A stretch of DNA of 52,190 nucleotides from Enhygromyxa salina. GTDB lineage: Bacteria > Myxococcota_A > Polyangia > Nannocystales > Nannocystaceae. A program made the translations under genes and the position numbers. The notes beneath the pieces were generated by a model. It did not search any database, had not been told where the DNA came from, and saw nothing but the letters and a program-made list of their open reading frames with translations. Below, piece after piece: positions 44,635-52,190 of this stretch. Positions within the stretch are counted from its first letter, which is position 1. Every line of letters starts with the position of its first letter. The stretch is taken from assembly GCF_002994615.1 (NCBI RefSeq), contig NZ_PVNK01000199.1:1-52190 (forward strand), read 5' to 3'.

Positions 44635-46251
44635 GTGCCCGAGTCGCCCCAAGTTCACCACGTCGACACGCTGGTGCTCGGCAGCGGCCTCGCGGGTCTG
44701 TACTTCGCGCTCCAGGTCGCCGAGCGTCGCCAAGTCACGATCCTGACCAAGCATCGGCGCGAGTCGTCGAACACGCGCTGGGCCCAGGGCGGGATCTCGG
44801 CCGTGTTCTCGCCGACCGACACGATCGAGGCCCACGTCGCCGACACCCTCCGGGTCGGGGCCGGGCTGTGCCGCGAAGACATGGTCCGCCGCGCGATCGA
44901 GCTCGGCCCGCGGCTCGTGGCCGGGCTCGCCGACGAGTTCGGGGTCCGCTTCGACCGGGCCAGCAACGAGGCCGACGCGCCCTTCGAGCTCGGGCGCGAG
45001 GGCGGCCACTCGAACCGTCGCGTGGTCCACCACCGCGACATGACCGGGGCCGAGGTCGAGCGCGCGCTGATCGAGGCCGTCGAGGCCCACCCCAACATCC
45101 AGATCCTCGAGCACCACGACGTCATCGATCTGCTGAGCTTCGCCAAGCACGGCGGCGGGCCCCACGACCGCGGCTGCTTCGGCTGCTACGCCCTCGACAT
45201 CGCCAACGACCAGGTCCATGCCTTCGTCGCGCCGATCACGGTGCTCGCGACCGGCGGCGCGGGCAAGGTCTACCGCTACACCTCCAACCCCCACATCGCG
45301 ACGGGCGACGGGATCGCGATGGCGTACCGGATCGGCGCCGAGGTCGGCAACCTCGAGTTCATGCAGTTCCACCCGACGATCCTGTTTCACCCCGACGCCA
45401 AGAGCTTCCTGATCTCCGAGGCCCTCCGCGGCGAGGGCGGGATCCTGCGGACCGTCGGCGGGGCGGACCTGATGAAAGATCGCCACCCGATGGGCAGCCT
45501 CGCGCCGCGCGACGTCGTCGCCCGCGAGATCGACGCCGAGCTCAAGCGCAGCGGGGCGAGCAAGGTCATGCTCGACATGACCCACCTCGACCACGACTTC
45601 ATCGTCAGCCGCTTCCCGGCCATCCACGCCCGCTGCACCGCGCTCGGCCTCGACATGCGCAAGACCCCGCTCCCGGTCGTCCCGGCCGCGCACTACACCT
45701 GCGGCGGCGTGGTCGTCGATCCCTGGGGCCGCACGACGATCCCCGGGTTGATGGCGATCGGCGAGGTCGCGATGAGCGGGATGCACGGGGCCTGTCGCCT
45801 GGCCAGCAACTCGCTGCTCGAGGCCGTGGTCCTCGCCCACGGCGCGGCCGAGGTCTGCGACGACTTCGGGCTCACCCCGCCGACCACCGTCGACGCCTGG
45901 AACGAGGGCGACGCCGTCAACTCCGACGAGGCCGTGATGGTCAGCGCCAACTGGGAAGAGGTCCGCGCGCTGATGTGGAACTACGTCGGCATCGTGCGCT
46001 CGGACAAGCGCCTGGCCCGGGCCCGGCGGCGGCTCGAGATCCTCCACCAGGAGATCCGCGAGTACTACTGGCACTACCGGGTCACCCGCGACGTGCTCGA
46101 GCTGCGCTCGCTCGCGCTGGTCGGCTATCTGATGGTCGAGAGCGCGTCGCGGCGCAAGGAGAGCCGGGGCCTGCACTACACTCTCGACTACCCGCAGACC
46201 GACCCCGGCCAGCCGCGCGAGACGATCTTCACCCGCCAAGACGGACCATGA
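44635..46251 (+). CDS. nadB: L-aspartate oxidase
   Basis: 538 residues, GTG 44635. It oxidises L-aspartate to iminoaspartate in de novo NAD synthesis. FAD site TLVLGSGLAGLYFALQVAER, substrate loop SSNTRWAQGGISAVFSPTDT, FMQFHPTILFHPDAKSFLIS, EALRGEGGILRTV, HYTCGGVVVD and ACRLASNSLLEAVV, then the helical C-terminal domain. Same plan as succinate dehydrogenase flavoproteins, but the length and the ALRGEGG motif indicate NadB. nadA and nadC are not in the window. The stop overlaps the next start (ATGA). Confidence 0.95.
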   Translation: MPESPQVHHVDTLVLGSGLAGLYFALQVAERRQVTILTKHRRESSNTRWAQGGISAVFSPTDTIEAHVADTLRVGAGLCREDMVRRAIELGPRLVAGLADEFGVRFDRASNEADAPFELGREGGHSNRRVVHHRDMTGAEVERALIEAVEAHPNIQILEHHDVIDLLSFAKHGGGPHDRGCFGCYALDIANDQVHAFVAPITVLATGGAGKVYRYTSNPHIATGDGIAMAYRIGAEVGNLEFMQFHPTILFHPDAKSFLISEALRGEGGILRTVGGADLMKDRHPMGSLAPRDVVAREIDAELKRSGASKVMLDMTHLDHDFIVSRFPAIHARCTALGLDMRKTPLPVVPAAHYTCGGVVVDPWGRTTIPGLMAIGEVAMSGMHGACRLASNSLLEAVVLAHGAAEVCDDFGLTPPTTVDAWNEGDAVNSDEAVMVSANWEEVRALMWNYVGIVRSDKRLARARRRLEILHQEIREYYWHYRVTRDVLELRSLALVGYLMVESASRRKESRGLHYTLDYPQTDPGQPRETIFTRQDGP

Positions 46252-46952
46252 ACGAGCCTGCTCGAAATTTTGCCAGCGTCCGCAGGGCGCCGACGCCCTC
46301 GCTCGTGTCGAGCCTCGCCCTGCTCCTGCCGCTGCTGTCGGTCGGCGCCGCGGGTGGCTGCGCGGCCGCGGCCAAGCGCAGCCCCGAGGGCCTGCGCGAC
46401 GCCTACGCGGCCGCGCTGCGCTCCGACGATCCCGACGCGGCCTACGACCTGCTCGCGCCCGACGTCCAGGCCCGGACCGACCCCGCCAAGTTCCGCGAGC
46501 GCTGGGCAAAGAACGCGTCGCAGCACGAGGTCACCCTCGAGGCCATCCAAGCGCTCGACGAGGATCGCAAGACCCCGGTCCTGACCGGCACCACGACCCA
46601 CGAAGGCGGCGTCGTGCTCCACTGGGCCTACACGAGCGCGGGCTTTTTGGTCGTCGACGGGCTGCCCGGGATCCCCGACACCTCGACGCCCGCGGCCACC
46701 GCTCGCGCGCTCATCGCAACCTTGCGCAGCGTGTCCGAGGTCCAGCTCGAGCGCGTGCTCGCAACCGAGATGCTCGAGCGCCTCGGCGAAGACTGGATCG
46801 CGCGCGCCGACGCGATCGAGGCCGCGCTCGAGGAGCCCGGCGCGATCAGCTACTCGGCCGACAACTCCCGCGCCGTGCTCCGCTACGGGGCCGGCCGCGC
46901 GGTCACCTTCGAGCAGACCTCCCAGGGCTGGCGCGTGGCCGAGCTGCGCTGA
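46248..46952 (+). CDS. Putative lipoprotein of unknown function
   Basis: 234 residues, ATG in an ATGA overlap with nadB. A long N-region precedes the hydrophobic stretch LVSSLALLLPLLSVGAAGGC, with a weak lipobox and candidate Cys38. The mature part has GLRDAYAAALRSDDPDAAYD and VQARTDPAKFRERWAKNA, a pattern seen in NTF2-like or DUF4878-type small domains, then VLRYGAGRAVTFEQTSQGWR as a closing strand pair. Coupling with nadB is probably positional rather than functional. The next gene follows 10 bp later. Confidence 0.7.
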   Translation: MNEPARNFASVRRAPTPSLVSSLALLLPLLSVGAAGGCAAAAKRSPEGLRDAYAAALRSDDPDAAYDLLAPDVQARTDPAKFRERWAKNASQHEVTLEAIQALDEDRKTPVLTGTTTHEGGVVLHWAYTSAGFLVVDGLPGIPDTSTPAATARALIATLRSVSEVQLERVLATEMLERLGEDWIARADAIEAALEEPGAISYSADNSRAVLRYGAGRAVTFEQTSQGWRVAELR

Positions 46953-46962
46953 GAGACGCCGC

Positions 46963-48150
46963 GTGGATCTGCGTGACTACCTCCTGGCGCTGATGGAGCC
47001 GCTCGCGCCCGGCGACGAGCTCGAGCCGGGCCTGCGCTTCACCGGCGCCTCGACCGAGCTCGGCCTGCGCCTGAGCTTCCTGGTCGAAGAGCGCGACGAG
47101 GTCCACGTCGAGGTCGGGCCGCGCGAGCTCGGGCTCAAGTACGCGGCCCGCAGCGAGCGGCTGTCCTTCGCCTATCGCGACGGCGGCGCCGATCACGTCG
47201 ACCAGAAGCTGGGCTTTCGCGTGTGTCAGACCGTCGCGGCCCACGTCGGCGCGCGCGAGGCCGAGGTCCTCTCGCGGCTCGCCCTCGACGTCGAGGCCAA
47301 AGCCGAGCAGGCCGAGGGCTCCGCGCGCATCCGCGAGCTCCACGGCACCCGCCTGCTCGAGCTCGCGGGGGTCCCGGGCGAGCGCTTTTACACGCTCAGC
47401 CCCTACCTCGGCTGCCTGATCGGCTGTCGCTTCTGCTACGCGCAGTCGCGCCTCGATCCGATGCGCGCGCTGCTGCGGCTGCCGCAGATCCCCTGGGGCT
47501 CCTACGTCGACGTCCGCGTCAACGCGCCCGAGCTGCTCGAGCGAGAGCTGCGCGAGCTCCCGCGCCACGTGATCAAGTTCTGCCCGATCGTGTCCGACCC
47601 CTACCAGGCCGTGGAGAAGCGCTTCGAGCTCACCCGCGGCTGCCTCGAGGTCATCGCCCGGGCCGACGATCCGCCCCCGACCCTGATCATGACCCGCTCG
47701 ACGATGATCCTGCGCGACCTCGAGCTCTTGCGCAGCATCCCCCACGCGTGGGTCGGCGCCTCGATCCCGACCCTCGACGACTCGGTCCGCAAGCACTTCG
47801 AGCCCCGGGCCGCGAGCGTGCCCGAGCGCCTCGACATGCTCCGGCAATTCAAGCGCGCGGGGGTCCAGCGCTGCGTGGTCGTCCAGCCGATGCTGCCCGG
47901 CGATCCGATCGCCCTCGCCGACGCCCTCGCCGACGTCGTCGAGTCCGTGAGCATCGGGGTCCTGCGCGGCGAGATGGGGGCCGAGCAAGACTTCGCCGAC
48001 CCCCGCTTCGCCCACGCCCGCGGCGAGGACTGGCAGCGCCGCGAGGCCTTCGCCCTGCGCGACGCGCTCGAGGAGCGCGGCGTGAGCGTGTGGGTCAGCG
48101 AGCTCCCGCCTCCGATCGCCAAGTGGCGACCCGCCGCCGCGCAGGCCTGA
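46963..48150 (+). CDS. Radical SAM protein, spore-photoproduct-lyase-like
   Basis: 395 residues, GTG 46963. The radical SAM cluster motif is CLIGCRFC (Cys151, Cys155, Cys158) in YTLSPYLGCLIGCRFCYAQS. The following IKFCPIVSDPYQAVEKRFEL and TRGCLEVI and LIMTRSTMILRDLELL sequence is typical of the SPL/Rv2578c-type group of DNA-repair-like radical SAM enzymes. The first 140 residues are a separate, beta-rich region (LRFTGASTELGLRLSFLVEE) that I do not recognise. Substrate not assigned. It stands last in the nadB cluster, with short spacing that suggests one transcript. Confidence 0.8.
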   Translation: MDLRDYLLALMEPLAPGDELEPGLRFTGASTELGLRLSFLVEERDEVHVEVGPRELGLKYAARSERLSFAYRDGGADHVDQKLGFRVCQTVAAHVGAREAEVLSRLALDVEAKAEQAEGSARIRELHGTRLLELAGVPGERFYTLSPYLGCLIGCRFCYAQSRLDPMRALLRLPQIPWGSYVDVRVNAPELLERELRELPRHVIKFCPIVSDPYQAVEKRFELTRGCLEVIARADDPPPTLIMTRSTMILRDLELLRSIPHAWVGASIPTLDDSVRKHFEPRAASVPERLDMLRQFKRAGVQRCVVVQPMLPGDPIALADALADVVESVSIGVLRGEMGAEQDFADPRFAHARGEDWQRREAFALRDALEERGVSVWVSELPPPIAKWRPAAAQA

Positions 48151-48556
48151 GCGCGGGCCGGGTCTCCCCATCCCCGTGTCCACCGAGTCGCTCGACGCGT
48201 CTTCTCCGCAGCCGACAGCCACGAACAGATGAACAGCACGAGCCGCGAACGCGACATCGAAGCTCACACAGCGTCGTGGCTCGCACACCGCGCCTCCAAG
48301 CCGCCAGCTCCCCCCCGGTCGCGCTGAGCCAGCGCCCAGTGGCCAGCTACGGACGATAGCCGCCCGCTCACGGGCCCTCCAGCCGGCCCGTCTGGACACC
48401 CTCCCCGCCTCCGAGCTAACCTAGGGGCACTCTGCGTAGCACCGCAGGGGCCAACGCGGTCCAGAACGCCGTTCACATCCCAGAAAGGCCGCTACGGGCG
48501 ACCTGGCTCGAGCGCGATCTTCGCGCAGCCCGCCCGTTCCGGACCCAGACGAAGCG
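48151..48556. other. Gene-free region upstream of the CarD gene (406 bp)
   Basis: No frame here looks coding. It presumably holds the CarD promoter. The last 60 bp contain short A/T-richer patches (CCGAGCTAACCTAGGGG at about 48411) but no convincing -35/-10 pair. No hairpin terminator with a T-run was seen after the radical SAM gene. Confidence 0.45.
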
Positions 48557-49054
48557 ATGATCGACAACGAGAACTTCGAGATTGGTATGACCGCGGTCTA
48601 CCCAGCCCATGGAGTGGCCGATGTGGTGGGGCTGGAGACCAAGCAAGTAGGCGGGCAGGCCCTGCGTTTCTATCACCTGCAGGTCCGCGGCAGCGGGCTC
48701 AAGATCATCGTCCCGATCGACAAGGCCGGCGAGAACGGCATGCGGCCCCTGGCCGGTCCCGACGAGATCGACAAGATGTTCGAGATCCTGCGCGACCGAG
48801 ACGTGCCCATGGATCGCCAGACCTGGAACCGACGCTACCGCAACTTCATGGAGAAGATCCGGACCGGCTCGCTCCACGAGGTCGCGGAGGTCTACCGGGA
48901 CCTGTCGCTGCTCCGCTCGCAAAAGACGCTGTCCCACGGCGAGCGCGAGATGCTGCGCACAGCACGCGACCTCCTGGTGGGCGAGCTGGCGGTGGCCCGC
49001 GAGACGAGCGAGTCCGAGGTTGCCGAAGAGCTCGATTCGATGTTTAAGAACTAG
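48557..49054 (+). CDS. CarD/CdnL-family RNA polymerase-binding regulator
   Basis: 165 residues, ATG 48557, the length of CdnL-type proteins. An N-terminal Tudor-like RNAP-interaction domain (FEIGMTAVYPAHGVADVVGL, QALRFYHLQVRGSGLKIIVP) and a C-terminal helical DNA-binding domain (WNRRYRNFMEKIRTGSLHEV, EVYRDLSLLRSQKTLSHGER, MLRTARDLLVGELAVA). CarD proteins bind the RNAP beta subunit and stabilise open complexes, especially at rRNA promoters; CdnL is essential in Myxococcus (established knowledge). It stands alone after a long upstream gap. Confidence 0.92.
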   Translation: MIDNENFEIGMTAVYPAHGVADVVGLETKQVGGQALRFYHLQVRGSGLKIIVPIDKAGENGMRPLAGPDEIDKMFEILRDRDVPMDRQTWNRRYRNFMEKIRTGSLHEVAEVYRDLSLLRSQKTLSHGEREMLRTARDLLVGELAVARETSESEVAEELDSMFKN

Positions 49055-49136
49055 CCGCGCCAACGTGGCCAAAACGGCCGCGGTCGGCGCAATCCAACGC
49101 TGTCTTTGAGCCTGCGCAAGCGTCGGCTCGTCGCCC

Positions 49137-49142
49137 AGAGGG
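49137..49142 (+). promoter_or_regulatory. Ribosome binding site before a non-canonical start
   Basis: AGAGGG with 7 bases to the ATC at 49150. There is no ATG, GTG, TTG or CTG in the macro-protein frame between the in-frame TAA at 49045 and the CTG at 49162. Confidence 0.45.
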
Positions 49143-49149
49143 CCACGTC

Positions 49150-49647
49150 ATCGAAATTCAACTGTCCAACGAACCCTGGGAGCAAGTCGAGGTTGACGCC
49201 TTCGTGTGCCCGGTCAACTCGGCTTGTGAGTACTCGAGCTACCCGGCCTCACGGATCAAGGAGCTGTCCGGGCTCCCTCTCGAGCAGCTCCTGCGACCGC
49301 ACACGCCCCTGGCGATCGGGGCGGCGTTCGTGACCGAGGGTGGCCGGCTCCGCGCCCGCCACCTCATCCACGTGCCCAACACGGGCACGTCCGGCGAGCA
49401 AGTCCAGGTCGAGGACATCGCGCGGGCGACCGCGGCCGTGATCGTGACCTGTGAGCTCAAGGGCTACAACAGCGTCGCGGTCCCGCTGATGGGCGCCTTC
49501 GACACGGGCATCCCCGCCGAGGAGGCCGCGCGGGCGATCCACAGCGAGTTCCGCAGCCACCGCGGTGATCGGCCGTCTCGCGTGCTCTTCGTCGCCCGCA
49601 GCTCCGACGAAGTCGACGTGTTCGAGATGGCGATCGAGGGCCTCTAG
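49150..49647 (+). CDS. Macro-domain-like protein, possible ATC start
   Basis: 165 residues if started at ATC 49150; GTG 49204 would give 147. The macro fold pattern begins upstream of the GTG: IEIQLSNEPWEQVEVDAFVC then PVNSACEYSS, GAAFVTEGGRLRARHLIHVP, ATAAVIVTCELKGYNSVAVP, LMGAFDTGIPAEEAARAIHS and a final RVLFVARSSDEVDVFEMAIE. The first strand and the VDAFVCPVN segment are conserved in macro domains that bind ADP-ribose, so the shorter form would lose the first strand. Phosphate-loop Gly residues are partly changed, so ligand binding is uncertain. Neighbours are CarD upstream and the NuoG-like gene downstream, both with gaps of about 100 bp. Confidence 0.7.
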   Translation: MEIQLSNEPWEQVEVDAFVCPVNSACEYSSYPASRIKELSGLPLEQLLRPHTPLAIGAAFVTEGGRLRARHLIHVPNTGTSGEQVQVEDIARATAAVIVTCELKGYNSVAVPLMGAFDTGIPAEEAARAIHSEFRSHRGDRPSRVLFVARSSDEVDVFEMAIEGL

Positions 49648-49776
49648 CAGCACTCTGGCAGCCCCTCCGCTCGCCTCAAACGCTCGCCTCTCGGCTCGTA
49701 CTGGTCCGAAACCCAGCGCGCTCTGGGGTCGGGCCCTCTTGGATCCGGAGGGGGAAACTGCTACGTCCAGCCCCCC

Positions 49777-51165
49777 ATGGGCTGGGCCTACCTCGTCTTG
49801 GCCGCGATCGCGGCCCTCGGTCTCGCGCTTGGCTGGCGGCTGACCCCCGCGCCGCGCGAGCAAGCCGACACCGACGCCGACGGTCTCGCGCGTCTGCTGC
49901 AGCTCGGGATCGCGATGACCGGACTGACGGTCCTCGCCCTGCTGCTCGTGCCCTGGTTCGGGGGCCTCGCCGAGATCACCTGCACGCCCGAGTCCGAGCG
50001 CGCGGGTGAGTGCATCATGGGCCTGCGCGACCGCGGGCTCCTGGGCGCGTCCGCGTTCGCGTGTCTGGTCGGAGCCGCGTTCGCGTTCGTGCTGCGCAAG
50101 GGCGTGCTCGACTTCTCCGCGCCGAAGCCGATCGACGAGTCCAAGCGCGAGGCGGGCGTCGGCGATCTGGACACGATGGCGAGCGCCCGGGATCTCCGGC
50201 GGCCCGCCTCCGAGTCCGCGCCAAAGCCCGAGCCCGAGCCGAAAACCAAGCCCAAGTCCGAGCCAACGCCCAAGCCCGCAGCCGACGCGACCGAGCCGGC
50301 CCCCGACGCCGCCGAGCCGGCCTCCGACGCCGCCGATGCGGGCCCCGACGTGGGCCCCGACGCCGCCGATGCAGACCCCGACGCCGCCGAGCCGGCCCCG
50401 GCCCCCGACGCCGCCGAGCCGGCCTCCGACGCCGCCGAGGGCGAGGACGACAAGGACGAGCCGGCCTCCGACGCCGCCGAGGGCGAGGACGACGAGCTCA
50501 CCGCCGACGCGCAGCCGAAGGGGCACCGCCGCCTCGAGGGCCCGGTGTTTCGCGCCTTCGTCGATGACGAGGCGGTCGAGCTCGACGTCGCGATCTCCAC
50601 GGCCGTGAAGCGCCTGCGCAGCGAGCGGGTCGCCGTGGTCTTTTCTCGCGGCGCCAGCCCCGACGCCAACCTCGCCTTGCTCGAGCTCGCGGAGGCCTTC
50701 AACGCGCACCGCTACGTGCTCGAGGGCACGGCCGCGGCGACCGAGGGCATCCCGACAGGCGAGACCGTCGACCCCAACGCCGTCGACGCGGTCGCCGGAC
50801 CCGACGCCCGCCACGCTGGCGAGCTGGCCCTCGATCTCGCGGGCGCCTTCATCCAGACCGTGTTCTTGCTCGACACCCGCGTGGCCTTTCCGGAGTTTGT
50901 CCTCGGCAAGCTCACGACGATGCAGTCGGTGTGCATCGCCCACGCCCACGACGACGTGAGCGCCGCGTGCCAGGTCGTGCTCCCGGGCACCAACCCGGGC
51001 GAGCGCGAGGGCGAGCTGATCGACAGCGACGGCGGCACCAACTCGCGGCGCCCCCGGGAGTGGCTGGTCTCCCAGATCGTCCAGGCTCTGCGCGCGGCCG
51101 AGGGAGACGCCGACGCCGACACCGACAGCGCAGACCGCTCCGCCCCCAACGAAGAAGACACGTGA
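49777..51165 (+). CDS. Membrane protein with C-terminal NuoG/molybdopterin-oxidoreductase-like domain
   Basis: 462 residues, ATG 49777. Three predicted N-terminal helices (YLVLAAIAALGLALGW; AMTGLTVLALLLVPWF; FACLVGAAFAFVLR), then a low-complexity Pro/Ala/Asp/Lys linker (about 140-255, with PDAAEPASDAADAG repeats), then a domain (about 262-440) resembling the late part of NuoG: VAVVFSRGASPDANLALLEL, AEAFNAHRYVLEG, QTVFLLDTRVAFPEF, SVCIAHAHDDVSAACQVVLP, NPGEREGELIDSDGGTNSRR. This mirrors the 'ADVVLP...E..GT..N.EGR' region of complex I and molybdopterin enzymes. No Fe-S cysteines. The stop overlaps the next start (GTGA). Confidence 0.65.
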   Translation: MGWAYLVLAAIAALGLALGWRLTPAPREQADTDADGLARLLQLGIAMTGLTVLALLLVPWFGGLAEITCTPESERAGECIMGLRDRGLLGASAFACLVGAAFAFVLRKGVLDFSAPKPIDESKREAGVGDLDTMASARDLRRPASESAPKPEPEPKTKPKSEPTPKPAADATEPAPDAAEPASDAADAGPDVGPDAADADPDAAEPAPAPDAAEPASDAAEGEDDKDEPASDAAEGEDDELTADAQPKGHRRLEGPVFRAFVDDEAVELDVAISTAVKRLRSERVAVVFSRGASPDANLALLELAEAFNAHRYVLEGTAAATEGIPTGETVDPNAVDAVAGPDARHAGELALDLAGAFIQTVFLLDTRVAFPEFVLGKLTTMQSVCIAHAHDDVSAACQVVLPGTNPGEREGELIDSDGGTNSRRPREWLVSQIVQALRAAEGDADADTDSADRSAPNEEDT

Positions 51166-52190
51166 GCGCCGGCCCCCCAGCTCGAGCGCCGCGCGGCGCC
51201 TGGTTCCTGGTCCTGGTCGCCATGTTGGTCTCGCTCGCCTGCGCCGAGACCGGGGACGCTGGACCGCTGTGGGCCGATCCTGGCGTCGTGCGCCTCGACC
51301 CCACGCACACGCGCACCGAGGTCGAGATCCACAACCGCAGCGGCACGGTCCGACCGATCGGGCAGTTCTCCCTCGGCGGTGACGACTGGGACACCCTGCG
51401 CTTCGTCGACGACACCCTCCCGCGGACGATCCCGGCCCAGGACTCGGTCGTGATCGATCTCGAGCTCTCGCGCGCCGCCTTCCGCAGCGCGCCGGGGGTC
51501 TACCGATCTGGCGACGCCACGCTGAGCTTCAGCTCGAATCAGTTCGCCTACGAGGTCCCGATCGAGTTCGTCGGCACCGAGGTCGATCGCGCGACCCCGG
51601 GCGCCTTCGGTCTCGCGCTCGCCGGGCTCGCCGCACTCGTCGGGCTCCTCGCCTGGGGACCGCTGCGCCGCGGCCCTTCCACGCCCGGCCCGAGCAGCCT
51701 ACGCGCCGCGGTCGGCGCAGCCTTCGCGGCCCTCTTGCTCGCCGCCGCCGCGACCCCCCTCGGGCTCGGGCTGTGCCGCGGCCGGCTGGGTGTTCCCGTC
51801 GGTCCCCGCGAGCTCGCCCAGTGCCGCGACGCCCTCGGCGGCGCCGAGCTCATGGCCCTGCCCGCGACCCCGGGCCTGTGGTGGTGGCTGATCGCCCTCG
51901 CGATCGCGACCGCGATGCTCACGCTCGTCCGCGCCTCCCTCGCAAGGAGCGAGGACCGGGGCCTCGCCCTCGCCGGCCTGCGCCTGCTCGGCTTCACCCT
52001 GCTCTTGTCCGCCCTCTCGTCCGGCCTGTCACCAAGCGACGCCTCGACCACCGCGCTCGTCTTGGCCCAGACCGGGACCACCGCGTTGGGCGGCCTCGAC
52101 CTCCCCCGCTGGGGCCTCGTCGCCCAGCCCCTCGGCTTCGCCCTCGCCCTCGCCCTCGTCGTTGCGACCCCAAGCCCCCGCGCCCACGCC
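51162..52190 (+). CDS. Membrane protein with NuoH-like segment, 3' truncated
   Basis: At least 343 codons, GTG 51162 in a GTGA overlap, open to the window end. The N-terminus is a signal peptide (AWFLVLVAMLVSLAC, weak lipobox), followed by an Ig-like beta domain (VVRLDPTHTRTEVEIHNRSG ... FAYEVPIEFVG, about 38-140). At least four helices follow. The last visible part, LAGLRLLGFTLLLSALSSGL ... LVLAQTG ... WGLVAQPLGFALALALVVA, recalls NuoH (alternating helices, AQ and QPLGF), but the SYE motif is absent. The preceding gene resembles NuoG, and nuoG-nuoH is the standard order, so a diverged complex-I-like locus may continue outside the window. Confidence 0.55.
   Translation, partial: MSAGPPARAPRGAWFLVLVAMLVSLACAETGDAGPLWADPGVVRLDPTHTRTEVEIHNRSGTVRPIGQFSLGGDDWDTLRFVDDTLPRTIPAQDSVVIDLELSRAAFRSAPGVYRSGDATLSFSSNQFAYEVPIEFVGTEVDRATPGAFGLALAGLAALVGLLAWGPLRRGPSTPGPSSLRAAVGAAFAALLLAAAATPLGLGLCRGRLGVPVGPRELAQCRDALGGAELMALPATPGLWWWLIALAIATAMLTLVRASLARSEDRGLALAGLRLLGFTLLLSALSSGLSPSDASTTALVLAQTGTTALGGLDLPRWGLVAQPLGFALALALVVATPSPRAHA

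Noticed and set aside
48151..48556. Short open frames in the gap before the CarD gene
   Set aside because: Ser/Arg/Ala-rich translations with no start signals or pattern; more likely promoter region.
49204..49647. GTG 49204 as the start of the macro-domain gene
   Set aside because: It would remove the first conserved strand (IEIQL...VDAF); kept as the conventional alternative because the upstream start would be non-canonical.

Overview
The window is very GC-rich, densely packed, coding-biased DNA. It looks like a myxobacterium of the Nannocystineae type (Nannocystis/Plesiocystis/Enhygromyxa relatives). The signs are lipoproteins with long Gly-Asp 'GDGDGD' linkers followed by myxobacterial Cys-rich repeats, a CarD/CdnL regulator, a protein ending in a MYXO-CTERM-like tail, type III PKS plus flavin monooxygenase, and many GTG/TTG starts with 4-bp stop/start overlaps. 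This assignment is inference from gene content; there is no rRNA in the window. No tRNA, CRISPR array or complete insertion sequence was seen.

Layout. 1-4.7 kb: an edge-truncated small gene, a Cys-rich surface protein, then a DUF58-TgpA transglutaminase pair. 4.7-9 kb: DUF6122 membrane protein, a Gly-Asp/Cys-rich lipoprotein with a clear terminator, DUF99, an SRPBCC protein and a MarR regulator. The MarR gene is divergent from a fatty-acid beta-oxidation operon (FadA-like thiolase and FadB-like fusion, 9.2-12.5 kb). 12.55-13.07 kb is a non-coding block of stacked repeats, followed by a repeat-bearing lipoprotein coupled to a sterol-desaturase-family enzyme. 14.4-21.2 kb (minus strand): a GHKL/HSP90-like ATPase and an overlapping 1652-residue partner that appears to be a degenerate GHKL domain followed by serial copies of the ATPase's own downstream domains. 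This is the best candidate here for an undescribed system. 21.3-21.46 kb: a hairpin MITE-like element. 21.5-25.8 kb: acyltransferase-3, a polytopic membrane protein, and a glutathionyl-hydroquinone-reductase-like GST. 25.9-32.4 kb (minus strand): hybrid histidine kinase, second Gly-Asp lipoprotein, DUF429 + UPF0158, and a coiled-coil protein.

32.5-35.3 kb: core genes prfA, zapA and tyrS. 35.5-38.9 kb: an unknown protein, a type III polyketide synthase and an FAD monooxygenase. 38.9-40.4 kb: two tandem lspA genes. 40.4-44.5 kb (minus strand): a PHA-granule-family protein, pgsA, AIM24, a lipoprotein combining a haem c motif with a PHM-like copper monooxygenase fold, and a lytic transglycosylase. 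44.6-48.2 kb: nadB, a putative lipoprotein and a radical SAM protein. 48.5-52.2 kb: CarD, a macro-domain-like protein with no canonical start where its first strand begins, and two coupled membrane proteins resembling degenerate NuoG and NuoH. The last gene runs off the window.

Across the window, short repeats recur between genes and, in at least two cases (tgpA-like and the GHKL ATPase), inside reading frames without breaking them. Lipoprotein production is a theme: at least four predicted lipoproteins plus two lspA copies.
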